From Pseudomonadota bacterium (GTDB taxonomy: Bacteria > Pseudomonadota > Gammaproteobacteria > Xanthomonadales > Wenzhouxiangellaceae), in NCBI GenBank assembly GCA_013285445.1, contig CP053448.1, positions 868,001 through 932,000 on the forward strand: 64,000 nt of DNA. The letters are read 5' to 3'. Positions 24,799 to 33,069 of this stretch are shown piece after piece (positions within the stretch are counted from its first letter, which is position 1; each line of letters opens with the position of its first letter). The notes below the pieces were generated by a model. It was not told the origin of the DNA. It made no database searches and saw only the letters and a program-made list of their open reading frames with translations. A program made the position numbers and the translations under genes.

Positions 24799-25086
24799 AT
24801 GACCACCCGCAACGAATTCATCGGCAAGTTGAAAGAGCGCCTGGACGACCTCGACCAGAAAATCGAGAAGCTTAAGGGCAAGGGCGAAAAAATGCAGGAT
24901 GAAGCGCGCAAGGAGTACGAGAGCCGCCTTCATGATTTGCGCGAAAAGCGCCGGGAGGCCAGTCGCAAGATCAAAGAGATCGAGGCAGCGGGTGACGAGA
25001 AGTGGCAGCATCTCAAGGATGAAGCCGAGCACCTTTGGAATGCGCTGGGCAATTCGTTCAACTACTTCAAGTCGCATTTCAAGTAA
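24799..25086 (+). CDS. small coiled-coil protein (sll1863-like)
   Basis: A 95-residue, highly charged, almost entirely helical protein: 'FIGKLKERLDDLDQKIEKLK', 'YESRLHDLREKRREASRKIK', 'WQHLKDEAEHLWNALGNSFN'. It resembles short coiled-coil proteins related to cyanobacterial sll1863, which are linked to stress responses. ATG 24799 follows 'cacaggaattgac', a good ribosome site. It is monocistronic. Confidence 0.7.
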   Translation: MTTRNEFIGKLKERLDDLDQKIEKLKGKGEKMQDEARKEYESRLHDLREKRREASRKIKEIEAAGDEKWQHLKDEAEHLWNALGNSFNYFKSHFK

Positions 25087-25155
25087 TGGATTACTAATAC
25101 AATCAGAAGTATTGCCTCATGCAGCTTGTCTCTCGGCGTGCGTGGCAAGGCGTCG

Positions 25156-25258
25156 GTGCGCAAAAACCAAAAACCAAAAACCAGGAAACCAGGAAACCAG
25201 GAAACCAAAAACCAGGACACCAACCAAAAACCACCAACCAACCAAAAACCAGGACACC
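25156..25258. repeat. C/A-rich irregular tandem repeat
   Basis: About 100 bases built from alternating units CCAAAAA (7), CCAGGAAA (8) and CCAGGACA/CCAACCA variants, with almost no T on this strand. It is inserted between the coiled-coil gene and the TonB receptor, about 130 bases upstream of the latter. The apparent Lys/Asn/Gln/Pro-rich reading frame is a consequence of the repeat. Confidence 0.8.
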
Positions 25259-27466
25259 GTGAATTCCCCGCAATCCCGCCGCTGGATTTCCGTTCACACT
25301 GCAGCGACGTTTTAGTCACATTTGCTTTGCTAGTTTTTCGGAGTCTAGCCAGACAATTAAAAACGATGATTGGAGGGATAGTAATTATGGGCAGGCAATT
25401 GAGACAGGGATCATGGTTTGTTCTATCGACTCTCCTGATGGGCATTCCATTTTTTTGCCACGCCGCAGAAGCGCCCGGTGGAATGACTGTACTTGTAAAG
25501 GATCAGATTACTGACCGGCCAGTTTCAAGTGCGCAGATAACAATCACGGAACGGGAAACCGATTCCACGCGGTCAATTCAAACCGACGAACAAGGTCGCG
25601 TCGTTATCGAAGAACTCGACCCCGGACTCTATTCGGTCAACGTAGCCAAAAGCGGGTTCGCTTCATCATATGAGCCAAGCGTGCGCGTGATAACGCGCAA
25701 GAACATACAGATTGAGTTCGAACTGCTTAGAGAGCCGGTGGTTCTTGAAGAAATGGCGGTTCGAGCACAACAGGCCGATGTATTCGCATCGGGTTCCAGT
25801 ACTTATCGCAATAGAGAGGAGTTGCGAAGTGCTGTTGGCGGTGGCGCGGATCCGCTTCTCTCGCTGGACGGCTTGCCTGGCTTGGCATCCACCGGTGAAT
25901 TCGCGAACTTTAGCGTACGCGGGCGCGGCCCGAGAGATAATCTGTTATTCGTTGATGACTTTCCATTCGATAAAGCCGTTCACTTTGATGCGACACTGGG
26001 TGAAGAAGAAGATGTCGGCGGTGGCGGCCGTTTCTCGATTTTCGCACCGAATGTTATCAGTGGAGCAGAGTTCTCACCCGGTGGATGGAGTGCAGCATAT
26101 GGCGGTCGGGCGGCATCGCTGCTCAGGCTGAAGGTTGCCGACGGCAACCCAAGCCCTTCCGCAAGTCTGCGCTTCGACCTTGCCGGTTATGAAGTGGGTT
26201 ACGACGGCCCCACCGGTATCACTGAAGACTCAACGATGCTTTTTTCGGCTCGACGACTGGATTTCGGCGATTTATTCGAAACCATTGAAGAGCTCGACAT
26301 TGGGGAGCCCGTCTTAAGAGACATCATCATAAAGTCAGTCATGCCGATCAACCCGAACCACACGCTCGAAATCCTGTTAATAGACACACACGAAGACTAT
26401 ACGCGCGACGTGACTCATGTTTTTGAATCCCCCAATTTCGAAGATACCGCGCTTCAGGATTCTGAACAAGATAGCGATTTGTATGGCCTGACATTGCGAT
26501 CATTGATTGGTGAAACAGCAGTCTGGACCAACAAGGCTTACTACCGCACAAGCGATAAGACAAGCTCAGAGGGTGAAGCATTTCCTGATCTCGTGCCTGA
26601 GGGATCGCCTGCATCTAGTTTTCCGGTACGGGAAGACATTATTACGATTGGTGAAAGTGAGGCAGAGGTGGGCTGGCGAAGCGACTTTGAGACAGTGAAT
26701 CGCTGGGGCGTGTTCAGTGCTGGCATTCGGACAACCCAAATAGAACTGGACTATGATACTGTCCTGGATGGTGAATGGATCAGATTTGTCTACGACGGGG
26801 ATGACTTTAGACCAGACCCTGATCAACGCTTTATTGTACTGACTCCGGAGAACATCAATTCTTCACTTAATCGGAAAGAAACGAACTATGCGGGTTATGT
26901 AGATCAGGTTTTTGAGCTTGGTGATTGGGATATTCGTACAGGCGTACGTTTTGAACGAGACGGTTTTGCAGACGAAAGTTTTGCATCGCCCAGGTTTAGC
27001 GTCAATTGGCGACCGAGTAAAGCGGTTAGATATTTTGCGACAGCAGGACTGTTTCATCAGTCACCGCGATTCCTGGACCTTGCGGCTAACGAGTCAAACG
27101 ACCTTGAGACGGAAAAAATCACGCATGGTAGCGTCGGTTTCAAGTACTTCCTGAACAGTAATTGGTCGCTGTTAACAGAGGCCTATTATCAAAGCCTGGA
27201 CGATCTGGTGGTAGACCTTGACCGGACAAGCGGAACGTTCGCAAACATCGGTGACGGCGCGTCGTACGGCGTCGATCTCGTGGTCAACGGTACGATCCGC
27301 GAAGGCCTCTACGGTGCCGCAACCTATTCTTATAACGATGCCGTCATCGACCGGCGAGACGGCCGCGGTGACGTTGCCGCTGACTTCAATCGCGAGCATG
27401 TCGCAACCCTCGGTCTAACTTGGGAAATCAGTGACCGCTGGAAGGTCTCCGGTCGCTACAAATATC

Positions 27467-28798
27467 GGCTCTTCACTGAATCGTGTGGGTGGCGTTCATT
27501 TCTGGACCGCCGCCGGGTAGAGGTCGAGGCCACCCAGGTGAAAGTAGATGGCAGCCTTGAACCGCTCCTTGTTCCGGAAGCCCCGGGCATCACGCTTGAT
27601 TTTCTGGATCTTCGTGTTGAAGCCCTCGGCCCGGGCGTTGGTTGCACCGGTCACCACAGCCGTCACGATGCCCTCAAGATGACGCTTGACCATTCTGGCG
27701 ACCTTCTTGATCGGTTCCAGGCGCGATCGGATGGCCCAGCCATACCAGCTCATCCAGGCCTTGCGCGCCCAGCCTCGGCGCTTGTAGCCCCACAAGCACA
27801 TCGCGTGGGTCTTGATCGCCCAGGCCCGGGCCGTCTTCAGGTTGGCGGCCTTGAGTTCCTTGAGGCGGCTCCAGTTCGTGTCGGTCATGTTGTCGGGATG
27901 CTGCAGCCACAGGTAGCGGCTCTTGCTCAGAAGCGAGCCACCTTCAGCGGCCAGCAGGGCCTTGTGTTCACTGCGGCGAACCTTGTCGACGGCGTCGCCG
28001 AGATGCTGGGCGACGTGGAACTTGTCAAAGGCGATCTTGTGCGCAGCACCCGGCACATGCGCCATCGTGGCGTCAATGAACGGGCCCCACATGTCCATGG
28101 TGACCGTGCGCAGGCCGGCCAGCGTTTCAGCCGGTTGCTCGACGTACCAAGCCCCCAGCGTCTCGCGCTTGCGGTCGTCAGCCACATGCAGCACCCGATC
28201 GCCACTGCTGATCACGGTCACATACTGGTGCCGACGTTGAAACGCCGTCTCATCAATGCCGATCGAGTCCGGAAAGGCCTGGCCGCGACGCGCCAGGCCG
28301 CGCGCCACCGCACGCTCCTGGACACCGCTGACCGCCGACCAGCTCAAACCCAGCTGCTCGGCCACCTCCGAAATCGTGCCAATCTTGAGCCAGTCAATCA
28401 CCAAAGCCTCAAACAGCGCGGTCAGCCGAGAGTTGCTCTCCGCCCAAGGCACCGGGACTTGGTGAACGCCGTGCTCCGGACACCGAACGCGCGGCACTTG
28501 CGCGACCAGCCAGGTCTTGTACTGGCAGGTATCCAAGTGTCGCCACTTGCGCTCACGGGTGTCGTAGCCCGGGCAGCGCTGCGCGCACTTCGGACAGGCC
28601 AAGCCCTCTCCGGAATGTCGGATATGGACGGTCACACCGGCTGCCGGCAGGTCGACTTGCACTTCAGAAACCTCCCACGGCGTCTGGATACCCAAAATCT
28701 GACGGTAAAGCTCGCGGTCGTGCATGGGACTGGACTCTCAGCAGGGCCAGCCCGTAGGCTATCCGAACCGGTCAGCCCACACAAAACCGGGAAGAGTC
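27467..28798. mobile_element. ISL3-family insertion sequence, copy 2
   Basis: A 1,332-bp element with ends GGCTCTTCACTGAATCGTGTGG and, inverted, GACTCTTCCCGGTTTTGTGTGG. Perfect 8-bp duplications CAAATATC lie at 27459-27466 and 28799-28806. It is diverged from copy 1 (base and residue differences throughout) and sits in the opposite orientation to the receptor gene. Confidence 0.95.
27496..28725 (-). CDS. ISL3-family transposase, copy 2
   Basis: A 409-residue full-length ISL3 transposase with the same modules as copy 1: zinc module 'CPKCAQRCPGYDTRERKWRH', 'ISEVAEQLGLSWSAVSGVQ', and acids in 'SIGIDETAFQRR', 'VTMDMWGPFIDATM' and 'NARAEGFNTKIQKIKR'. It has one residue more than copy 1 ('LAAEGGSLLSKS' against 'LAEGESVLIKS'). 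It appears intact, so the element may still be mobile. Confidence 0.93.
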   Translation of the reverse strand: MHDRELYRQILGIQTPWEVSEVQVDLPAAGVTVHIRHSGEGLACPKCAQRCPGYDTRERKWRHLDTCQYKTWLVAQVPRVRCPEHGVHQVPVPWAESNSRLTALFEALVIDWLKIGTISEVAEQLGLSWSAVSGVQERAVARGLARRGQAFPDSIGIDETAFQRRHQYVTVISSGDRVLHVADDRKRETLGAWYVEQPAETLAGLRTVTMDMWGPFIDATMAHVPGAAHKIAFDKFHVAQHLGDAVDKVRRSEHKALLAAEGGSLLSKSRYLWLQHPDNMTDTNWSRLKELKAANLKTARAWAIKTHAMCLWGYKRRGWARKAWMSWYGWAIRSRLEPIKKVARMVKRHLEGIVTAVVTGATNARAEGFNTKIQKIKRDARGFRNKERFKAAIYFHLGGLDLYPAAVQK

Positions 28799-29131
28799 CA
28801 AATATCTTTCCGGCAGGCCAGATGACAGTTTCGTGATTTACTCAGACGTGTTGGGTCCAGGGGAGCCTCGTCGCTTCTCGAAAGAGATTACTGAGCGCAA
28901 TGTCGGTCGCAAGAGCGGGTACAGTTTGTTGAACGTGCGCGTCGACTATCGGCGCGCATTTGGCCCCGTAGACGTAACCGCGTTTCTCGATGTTATCAAC
29001 TTAACTGCGGCGTCGAGCGACGACACCGAGTTTGACTATCGCCGAGGCATTGAAGTGAAGGATGATGGCGAAGCCGAGCCACTTATTGGTCTGCGTCTGG
29101 ATTACGCCTGGTAAGAAGGAGTAGCAGACAG

Positions 29132-29836
29132 ATGTCGCCTACGCTTGATTCCGGGCCGATGAGAGTGTTAGTTGTTGAAGATAACCGTGACATCTGCGGC
29201 AATATTGCCACGTATCTCGAGAAGCATCGGCATGTGGTTGATTTTGCCTATGATGGTGTAAGCGCGATGCACCTGGCGCTATCGAATATGTACGACATTA
29301 TAGTCCTGGACCTGATGCTTCCCAGGATGGATGGCCTGAGGTTCTGCCAAAAGCTGCGATCGGATGCCGACGTACAAACGCCCGTGCTTATGCTTACGGC
29401 AAAGGATACGCTTGATGATAAACTTGAGGGATTCAAGGCAGGGGCTGATGACTATTTGGTCAAGCCATTTGCATTGCAGGAGCTACATGCACGGCTGCAG
29501 GCGTTGTATAAAAGGACTCACCGAAAGTCAGGCAATGTTCTAAGGGTCGGAGATCTGACCATGAACAGAGCCACTTTGCAAGTCCATCGTGCCGGGCGGC
29601 GAATTTGTCTTGCCCCTGCTGGCATGAGACTACTGGAGAGGCTGATGGAAGAAGCGCCGTGTGTTGTGGCCCGCGACGATCTCGAAACGTTGCTTTGGGC
29701 AGACGAGCGCCCTGACGGTGATGCGCTTCGTTCGCACTTTTACAAGCTGCGGCAGGCTATTGATAAGCCGTTCGAGCATCCGCTTATTCATACAGTGCAT
29801 CGCATCGGGTACAGAATTGCAGTGGATACTGAGTAA
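29132..29836 (+). CDS. OmpR/PhoB-family response regulator
   Basis: A 234-residue regulator. The receiver domain (residues 10-125) has the acidic pocket 'VLVVEDNRD', phospho-acceptor Asp in 'IIVLDLMLPRMDGL', Thr in 'VLMLTAKDT' and Lys in 'DDYLVKPFALQEL'. The C-terminal winged helix (residues 140-232) includes 'HFYKLRQAIDKPFEHPLIHT' and 'VHRIGYRIAVD'. It starts 17 bases after the receptor stop (AAGGAG upstream) and its stop overlaps the kinase start (TAATG). It probably controls the receptor operon, whose first gene is now broken by ISL3, so expression of this pair may depend on the IS. Confidence 0.93.
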   Translation: MSPTLDSGPMRVLVVEDNRDICGNIATYLEKHRHVVDFAYDGVSAMHLALSNMYDIIVLDLMLPRMDGLRFCQKLRSDADVQTPVLMLTAKDTLDDKLEGFKAGADDYLVKPFALQELHARLQALYKRTHRKSGNVLRVGDLTMNRATLQVHRAGRRICLAPAGMRLLERLMEEAPCVVARDDLETLLWADERPDGDALRSHFYKLRQAIDKPFEHPLIHTVHRIGYRIAVDTE

Positions 29837-31068
29837 TGTACCGGTACAGTTTGCGCACGCGTGTCGCAATTGCATTCGCGATTTGTGTCGCTGTACTCAG
29901 CGTAGCCTGGGGGTTCGCTTTCTTCGCTGCAATCAGGTTGAGCGAAGACCGTGTGCTTGTGCGCCAGCTACAGCGTGCCGCTGAAAGCTATCCTAATCTG
30001 ACAACCAACCTTCGCGGCTATGAGGACGTTCGTAGGTTGCCGGCATCACTCAGGGGGTGGGCGCAGACAAATCCCGGTGGCGGCTTATACGAATTTACTG
30101 CCGAAGAGTTGCACGTCGCCGTAATACCAACTGACAACGAGCAGCAGCGTGCATTTGTGGTATTCGATGTTGGCGGCATTGAGTCTTCGTCGTCAGAGGA
30201 TTGGTGGTGGCTGCTCGTCATCACCGGTGTCGTGGTTACTCTCGGATCGCTTGGTTTCTGGCTGGGAGTTGTTGTGATGCGTAGAGCCGTCGCCCCGGTT
30301 GCCCAACTTGCCGAAGTTGTCGCGGACATCGATGTAGCGCATCTATCGGATGAAGATCATAAACGCATACAGGCCAGTCGATTCGGCAATGATGAGGTTG
30401 GCGTGCTCGCTGAAACAATTGAGAACACTCTTGAGCGTATCGGCGAGTGTCTCGAGAGGGAGCGATACTTCACCAGTTCAGCCAGTCATGAGTTGCGGAC
30501 GCCGATCATGGTCATAACCAGCACTCTTGAGCTTCTAGAGCAAAGCGATTTGTCGGCTACCGATTTGAAGGCATTGGATCAAGTTCGGCGTGCGACGCTC
30601 GATATGAAGGCGTCGATTGAAATGTTTTTGTGCCTCGCTCGAGAGATCGATGATGGGTTGTATGAGGAGCAGTTTTTGGTAACTCCGCTGGTCCGTCAGG
30701 CGATAGACCACCAACGCTACATAGTGAGTGGAAAGTTCGTCGAGGTGGATATTTATGATCTTGCAGACCCTAGAGTCTGCGGACATCAACAAGCTTTTTC
30801 TATTGCGGTCAATAATCTGGTGCGCAATGCGTTCGAGAACATGCTCGACGGGGAGGGTCGGATCACGATTCGCATTAAAGAGCACGAGCTCTTTGTTACC
30901 AATCAGGTGAGCAGTGAGGCTGATGAGGGGCACACGCCGACCGAAGCGTCGTCGTCTCACGGGTATGGTCTGGGCCTGGGTATCGTTCAACGGCTGTGCG
31001 AGCGCAACGGCTGGTCGTTTTCGTTGTACGCTGATGAGGCGCGTGTAGCGGCCCGGCTCTCGTGGTGA
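29836..31068 (+). CDS. sensor histidine kinase
   Basis: A 410-residue inner-membrane kinase. Helix 1 (residues 8-32), a periplasmic loop of about 95 residues, helix 2 ('WWWLLVITGVVVTLGSLGFW'), a HAMP-like linker ('AVAPVAQLAEVVADID'), a HisKA domain with the phospho-His in 'SASHELRTPIMVI', and an ATPase domain with N-box 'IAVNNLVRNAFENML' and G-box 'GYGLGLGIVQRLCERNGW'. The usual 'DxGxG' G1 box is weak ('SEADEGHTP'). It overlaps the response regulator by one base and is its partner. Confidence 0.92.
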   Translation: MYRYSLRTRVAIAFAICVAVLSVAWGFAFFAAIRLSEDRVLVRQLQRAAESYPNLTTNLRGYEDVRRLPASLRGWAQTNPGGGLYEFTAEELHVAVIPTDNEQQRAFVVFDVGGIESSSSEDWWWLLVITGVVVTLGSLGFWLGVVVMRRAVAPVAQLAEVVADIDVAHLSDEDHKRIQASRFGNDEVGVLAETIENTLERIGECLERERYFTSSASHELRTPIMVITSTLELLEQSDLSATDLKALDQVRRATLDMKASIEMFLCLAREIDDGLYEEQFLVTPLVRQAIDHQRYIVSGKFVEVDIYDLADPRVCGHQQAFSIAVNNLVRNAFENMLDGEGRITIRIKEHELFVTNQVSSEADEGHTPTEASSSHGYGLGLGIVQRLCERNGWSFSLYADEARVAARLSW

Positions 31069-31077
31069 GAATGGCAG

Positions 31078-31200
31078 ACGGTCGATATCCTCAACGCGCG
31101 GCTGCTTGAGCGATTCAATATCGACCAACTCACCCTGCAACCGGGGCCGCCCCCTGCAGAGCAATGCCCGCTTCATCCCGATGACTGCCGGCCGTGCTGA
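31078..31200 (+). pseudogene. C-terminal fragment of a cation-diffusion-facilitator (CzcD-like) gene
   Basis: Forty codons in frame: 'TVDILNARLLERFNIDQLTL', 'QPGPPPAEQCPLHPDDCRPC', then TGA. The pattern 'RLxERFxIxxxTLQ' followed by a Cys/His tail is the usual end of CDF-family zinc/cobalt exporters. Everything upstream has been replaced by the kinase gene, which ends only 9 bases before. Short, so the family call is tentative. Confidence 0.45.
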
Positions 31201-31270
31201 AACGAGCGCTCGGGATCGGCCGCAACGCTGCTCTTGCCTGATGACGAGCCGTGGGGGAAGATACGAACCA

Positions 31271-31573
31271 ATGACAGCAGCTGGCGCAAGACGACGACCC
31301 CACAGGATTGTGCGCTTCAATTACTGGCCCCGTGTTCTGGGGTATATTTTCAACTTCGTGGTGGTGGTTCTGTTATATCTGGAGTAGTCATTGCCGCCCG
31401 GGACGCTGTTGCTGGCCGCCGTGTCCTTTCTGGTGTACCCACACGTGGTTTACCGGGCTGCGGCACGCGCTCGCGAATCAAAGCGTGCCGAGCTATTGAA
31501 TCTGCAGATCGACTCCGTACTGCTCGGATTGTGGGTGGCCGGGTTGGGCTTTCACGCCTGGCTGCGGATATAG
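31271..31573 (+). pseudogene. MASE2-domain diguanylate cyclase start, amber-mutated and truncated
   Basis: The frame encodes a MASE2 sensor start: 'IVRFNYWPRVLGYIFNFVVV', 'TLLLAAVSFLVYPHVVYRAA', 'KRAELLNLQIDSVLLGLWVA'. A TAG at 31385-31387 falls where a Gln codon (CAG) is expected between 'LLYLE' and 'SLPPG', and the reading frame continues normally beyond it. At about 31573 an IS200-type element replaces the rest, including the GGDEF catalytic domain. Both defects make it non-functional. Confidence 0.65.
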
Positions 31574-31944
31574 TCCCTGATCACCTGTTCGTCTCGCCCC
31601 ACCGTCGAAGCGAAGTAGCCTCTGGCCCAGAAATGCTGGCCCACGTAGTTCCTACAACGACCGGCGTGAACTCGGGCTATATGGATCGCACTTTTCCCTT
31701 TCATGAACCCGACCACCTGAGAAACAGCGTACTTCGGCGGGATCGATATCATCATGTGAACGTGATCAGGCATCAGGTGACCCTCTTCAATATCGCTCTC
31801 CTTCTGCCTCGCCAGGGACCGGAAAACTTCGATCAACTCCCGCCGAATCACGCCATACAGGCGTTTCCGACGATACTTCGGAATGAAAACGATGTGGTAC
31901 TTACACTCCCATCGTGTGTGTCGTAAACTGCTGACTTGTCTCAT
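31552..31944 (-). CDS. tnpA: IS200/IS605-family Y1 transposase TnpA, C-terminally clipped
   Basis: A 130-residue HUH transposase that cuts and rejoins single-stranded ends. Start 'TRWECKYHIVFIPKYRRKRL', HUH motif in 'HLMPDHVHMMISIPPKYAVS', 'QVVGFMKGKSAIHIA', and the catalytic Tyr in 'VIRDYIRSQA'. Members usually continue for 10-15 residues after the 'YIRxQ' motif; here foreign sequence supplies a stop at once. The catalytic residues are present, but mobility is doubtful because the element end is missing. Confidence 0.85.
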   Translation of the reverse strand: MRQVSSLRHTRWECKYHIVFIPKYRRKRLYGVIRRELIEVFRSLARQKESDIEEGHLMPDHVHMMISIPPKYAVSQVVGFMKGKSAIHIARVHAGRCRNYVGQHFWARGYFASTVGRDEQVIRDYIRSQA

Positions 31945-32056
31945 GGTTTCTCCTTAGCGTGGTGCTTGGCGGCTCACGCTTCGGAGTTACCATGAGATTT
32001 CCGGAATCGTCAAACATTGAATGCCTCCCCAGCAGAGCTGGGGGGTCTCCCAAATT
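31574..32056. mobile_element. IS200-type (Y1) element, truncated at the transposase 3' end
   Basis: Contains a TnpA gene on the minus strand preceded by a hairpin at 32024-32045 (CCTCCCCAGC, loop AGA, GCTGGGGGG) of the kind that marks IS200/IS605 ends. The opposite end lacks its hairpin and the last transposase codons. It cuts the MASE2 gene on one side and an unnamed gene on the other. Confidence 0.75.
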
Positions 32057-32108
32057 TGTCTAGTTGGTGGGCTTGTTGCTTGAATTCGCTCGTTGACATG
32101 TTGGCCAT
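32057..32108 (-). pseudogene. first 17 codons of an unnamed gene cut by the IS200 element
   Basis: ATG 32108 starts one base after the stop of the 77-residue gene and reads 'MANMSTSEFKQQAHQLDKF' before the IS200 end. Tight coupling suggests a real gene start. The 'FKQQAHQL' start resembles PLP-dependent decarboxylases, but it is too short to name. Confidence 0.3.
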
Positions 32109-32109
32109 T

Positions 32110-32343
32110 TTACGCCTCCTCGCCTTCCTCGTCATCCGAACGCTTGCAGGCCTCAGGCACGTCGGTCAGCCTTGAACTTGACTCCAGGCGGTCAGGTGGA
32201 ATGAACTCCAGTACGCCGTTTTGGCTCACCACCAATCGGGTCCCCGTGGCTATCGCCCGCTCACGCGGCCGCTGTGCGGCGCGCAACAATGCAGACTCGA
32301 CACCTCGAAGGTGAGACTCCATGCATTCCTCTTGCGTTTTCAT
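32110..32343 (-). CDS. small unknown protein downstream of trpC
   Basis: A 77-residue polar protein ('MKTQEECMESHLRGVESALL', 'TGTRLVVSQNGVLEFIPPDR', acidic end 'RSDDEEGEEA'). It starts 9 bases after the trpC stop and ends one base before the next (cut) gene, so it was the middle member of an operon. No signal peptide or recognised domain. Confidence 0.5.
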   Translation of the reverse strand: MKTQEECMESHLRGVESALLRAAQRPRERAIATGTRLVVSQNGVLEFIPPDRLESSSRLTDVPEACKRSDDEEGEEA

Positions 32344-32352
32344 CCAGTTTGC

Positions 32353-32763
32353 CTAGCCGCTGACAAGCCAATGCAGCGCATCGACGGGATCTGTCTCACG
32401 CATAAACGCTTCTCCAATCAAAAACGCCCCAATACCCCCATCCTGCAACTTTTTGATGTCCTCCGCCGAATGAATCCCACTCTCCGAAACCACCAACCGA
32501 TCTTTAGGCACCATCGGCGCCAACCGTAGCGTAGTCTCCAGGTCGGTGACAAATCTGTTGAGGTCCCGATTATTAATCCCCACCAAATCCCCCGGCACCT
32601 TCAACGCCCGCTCCATCTCCTCCTCGTCATGCACTTCCACCAGCATGGCCAACCCCAGCTCCTTGCCCAGCTCGGACAGCTCGGCAAGCTGGTCGTCGTC
32701 GAGTGCGGCAACGATCAGCAGCAGGGCGTCGGCGCCCATGGCGCGGGTTTCGACGATCTGCCA
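32353..32763 (-). pseudogene. trpC: indole-3-glycerol-phosphate synthase, N-terminal half missing
   Basis: The minus strand reads 'IVETRAMGADALLLIVAALD', 'LGLAMLVEVHDEEEMERALK', 'GDLVGINNRDLNRFVTDLET' and 'VVSESGIHSAEDIKKLQDGG', the second half of the TrpC barrel including the 'EVHDExE' and 'GINNRDL' catalytic loops. At about 32763 it changes to the complement of a PCu(A)C gene, so roughly the first 120 residues, with the catalytic Lys and Glu of the early strands, are absent. A functional trpC must exist elsewhere if the cell makes tryptophan. Confidence 0.85.
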
Positions 32764-32970
32764 GGGGGCGTGATGCGCATGCGTCGCCTGGAACAACTGA
32801 CCGTCGAACCCGGGGAGACCGTGTCACTGGAACCGGGCGGCAAGCACCTGATGTTGATGCGCCCCGGGGAAAGGCTCTCACAGGGTGATGAAATTCCGGT
32901 CACTCTGCTCGACAGTGAAGGAGTCGAATACCCGCTGATCTCGGTCGTTCGTCCCCGGCCAACCCGATAG
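32764..32970 (+). pseudogene. PCu(A)C copper chaperone, C-terminal fragment
   Basis: Reads 'VMRMRRLEQLTVEPGETVSL', 'EPGGKHLMLMRPGERLSQGD' and 'IPVTLLDSEGVEYPLISV', ending at TAG 32968. The His and Met ligands of PCu(A)C domains ('MRM...GGKHLMLM') are present, but the N-terminal half and signal peptide are gone because the trpC fragment abuts it head-on. Confidence 0.65.
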
Positions 32971-33069
32971 CCATTCCGGCTCGTCCCCCCCTGCCCGGAA
33001 GACGCCACGACAACCTGGCCAGCCCCTGGCAGTGCAGTATGATGGAAGCCTGATCTCGTTAGTACAGGT

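Larger units (their letters stand above)
25387..29114 (+). pseudogene. TonB-dependent outer-membrane receptor interrupted by ISL3
   Basis: Two exons-like pieces (25387-27466 and 28807-29114) join in frame into 795 residues if the ISL3 copy and one 8-bp repeat are removed, giving '...SGRYKYLSGRPDDSF...' across the junction. The order is a signal peptide ('SWFVLSTLLMGIPFFCHAAE'), a CarboxypepD_reg-like beta-sandwich ('ITDRPVSSAQITITERETDS'), a plug ('DPLLSLDGLPGLASTGEFAN', 'FSVRGRGPRDNLLFVDDFPF', 'GWSAAYGGRAASLLRL'), a beta barrel and the C-terminal 'GLRLDYAW' with the terminal aromatic. The substrate is unknown. RBS GGAGGG precedes ATG 25387. As it stands a hybrid frame runs through the IS to 28836, so no normal barrel can be made. 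The two-component genes behind it probably regulate or sense the same substrate. Confidence 0.9.

Noticed and set aside
25156..25258. CRISPR-like repeat array
   Set aside because: Units are 7-8 bases without unique spacers and no cas gene is nearby; it is a simple tandem repeat.
25126..28836. A 1,236-codon open frame read as one protein
   Set aside because: It is the TonB receptor frame running by chance through the antisense of the ISL3 transposase; target repeats and the restored junction show two separate elements.
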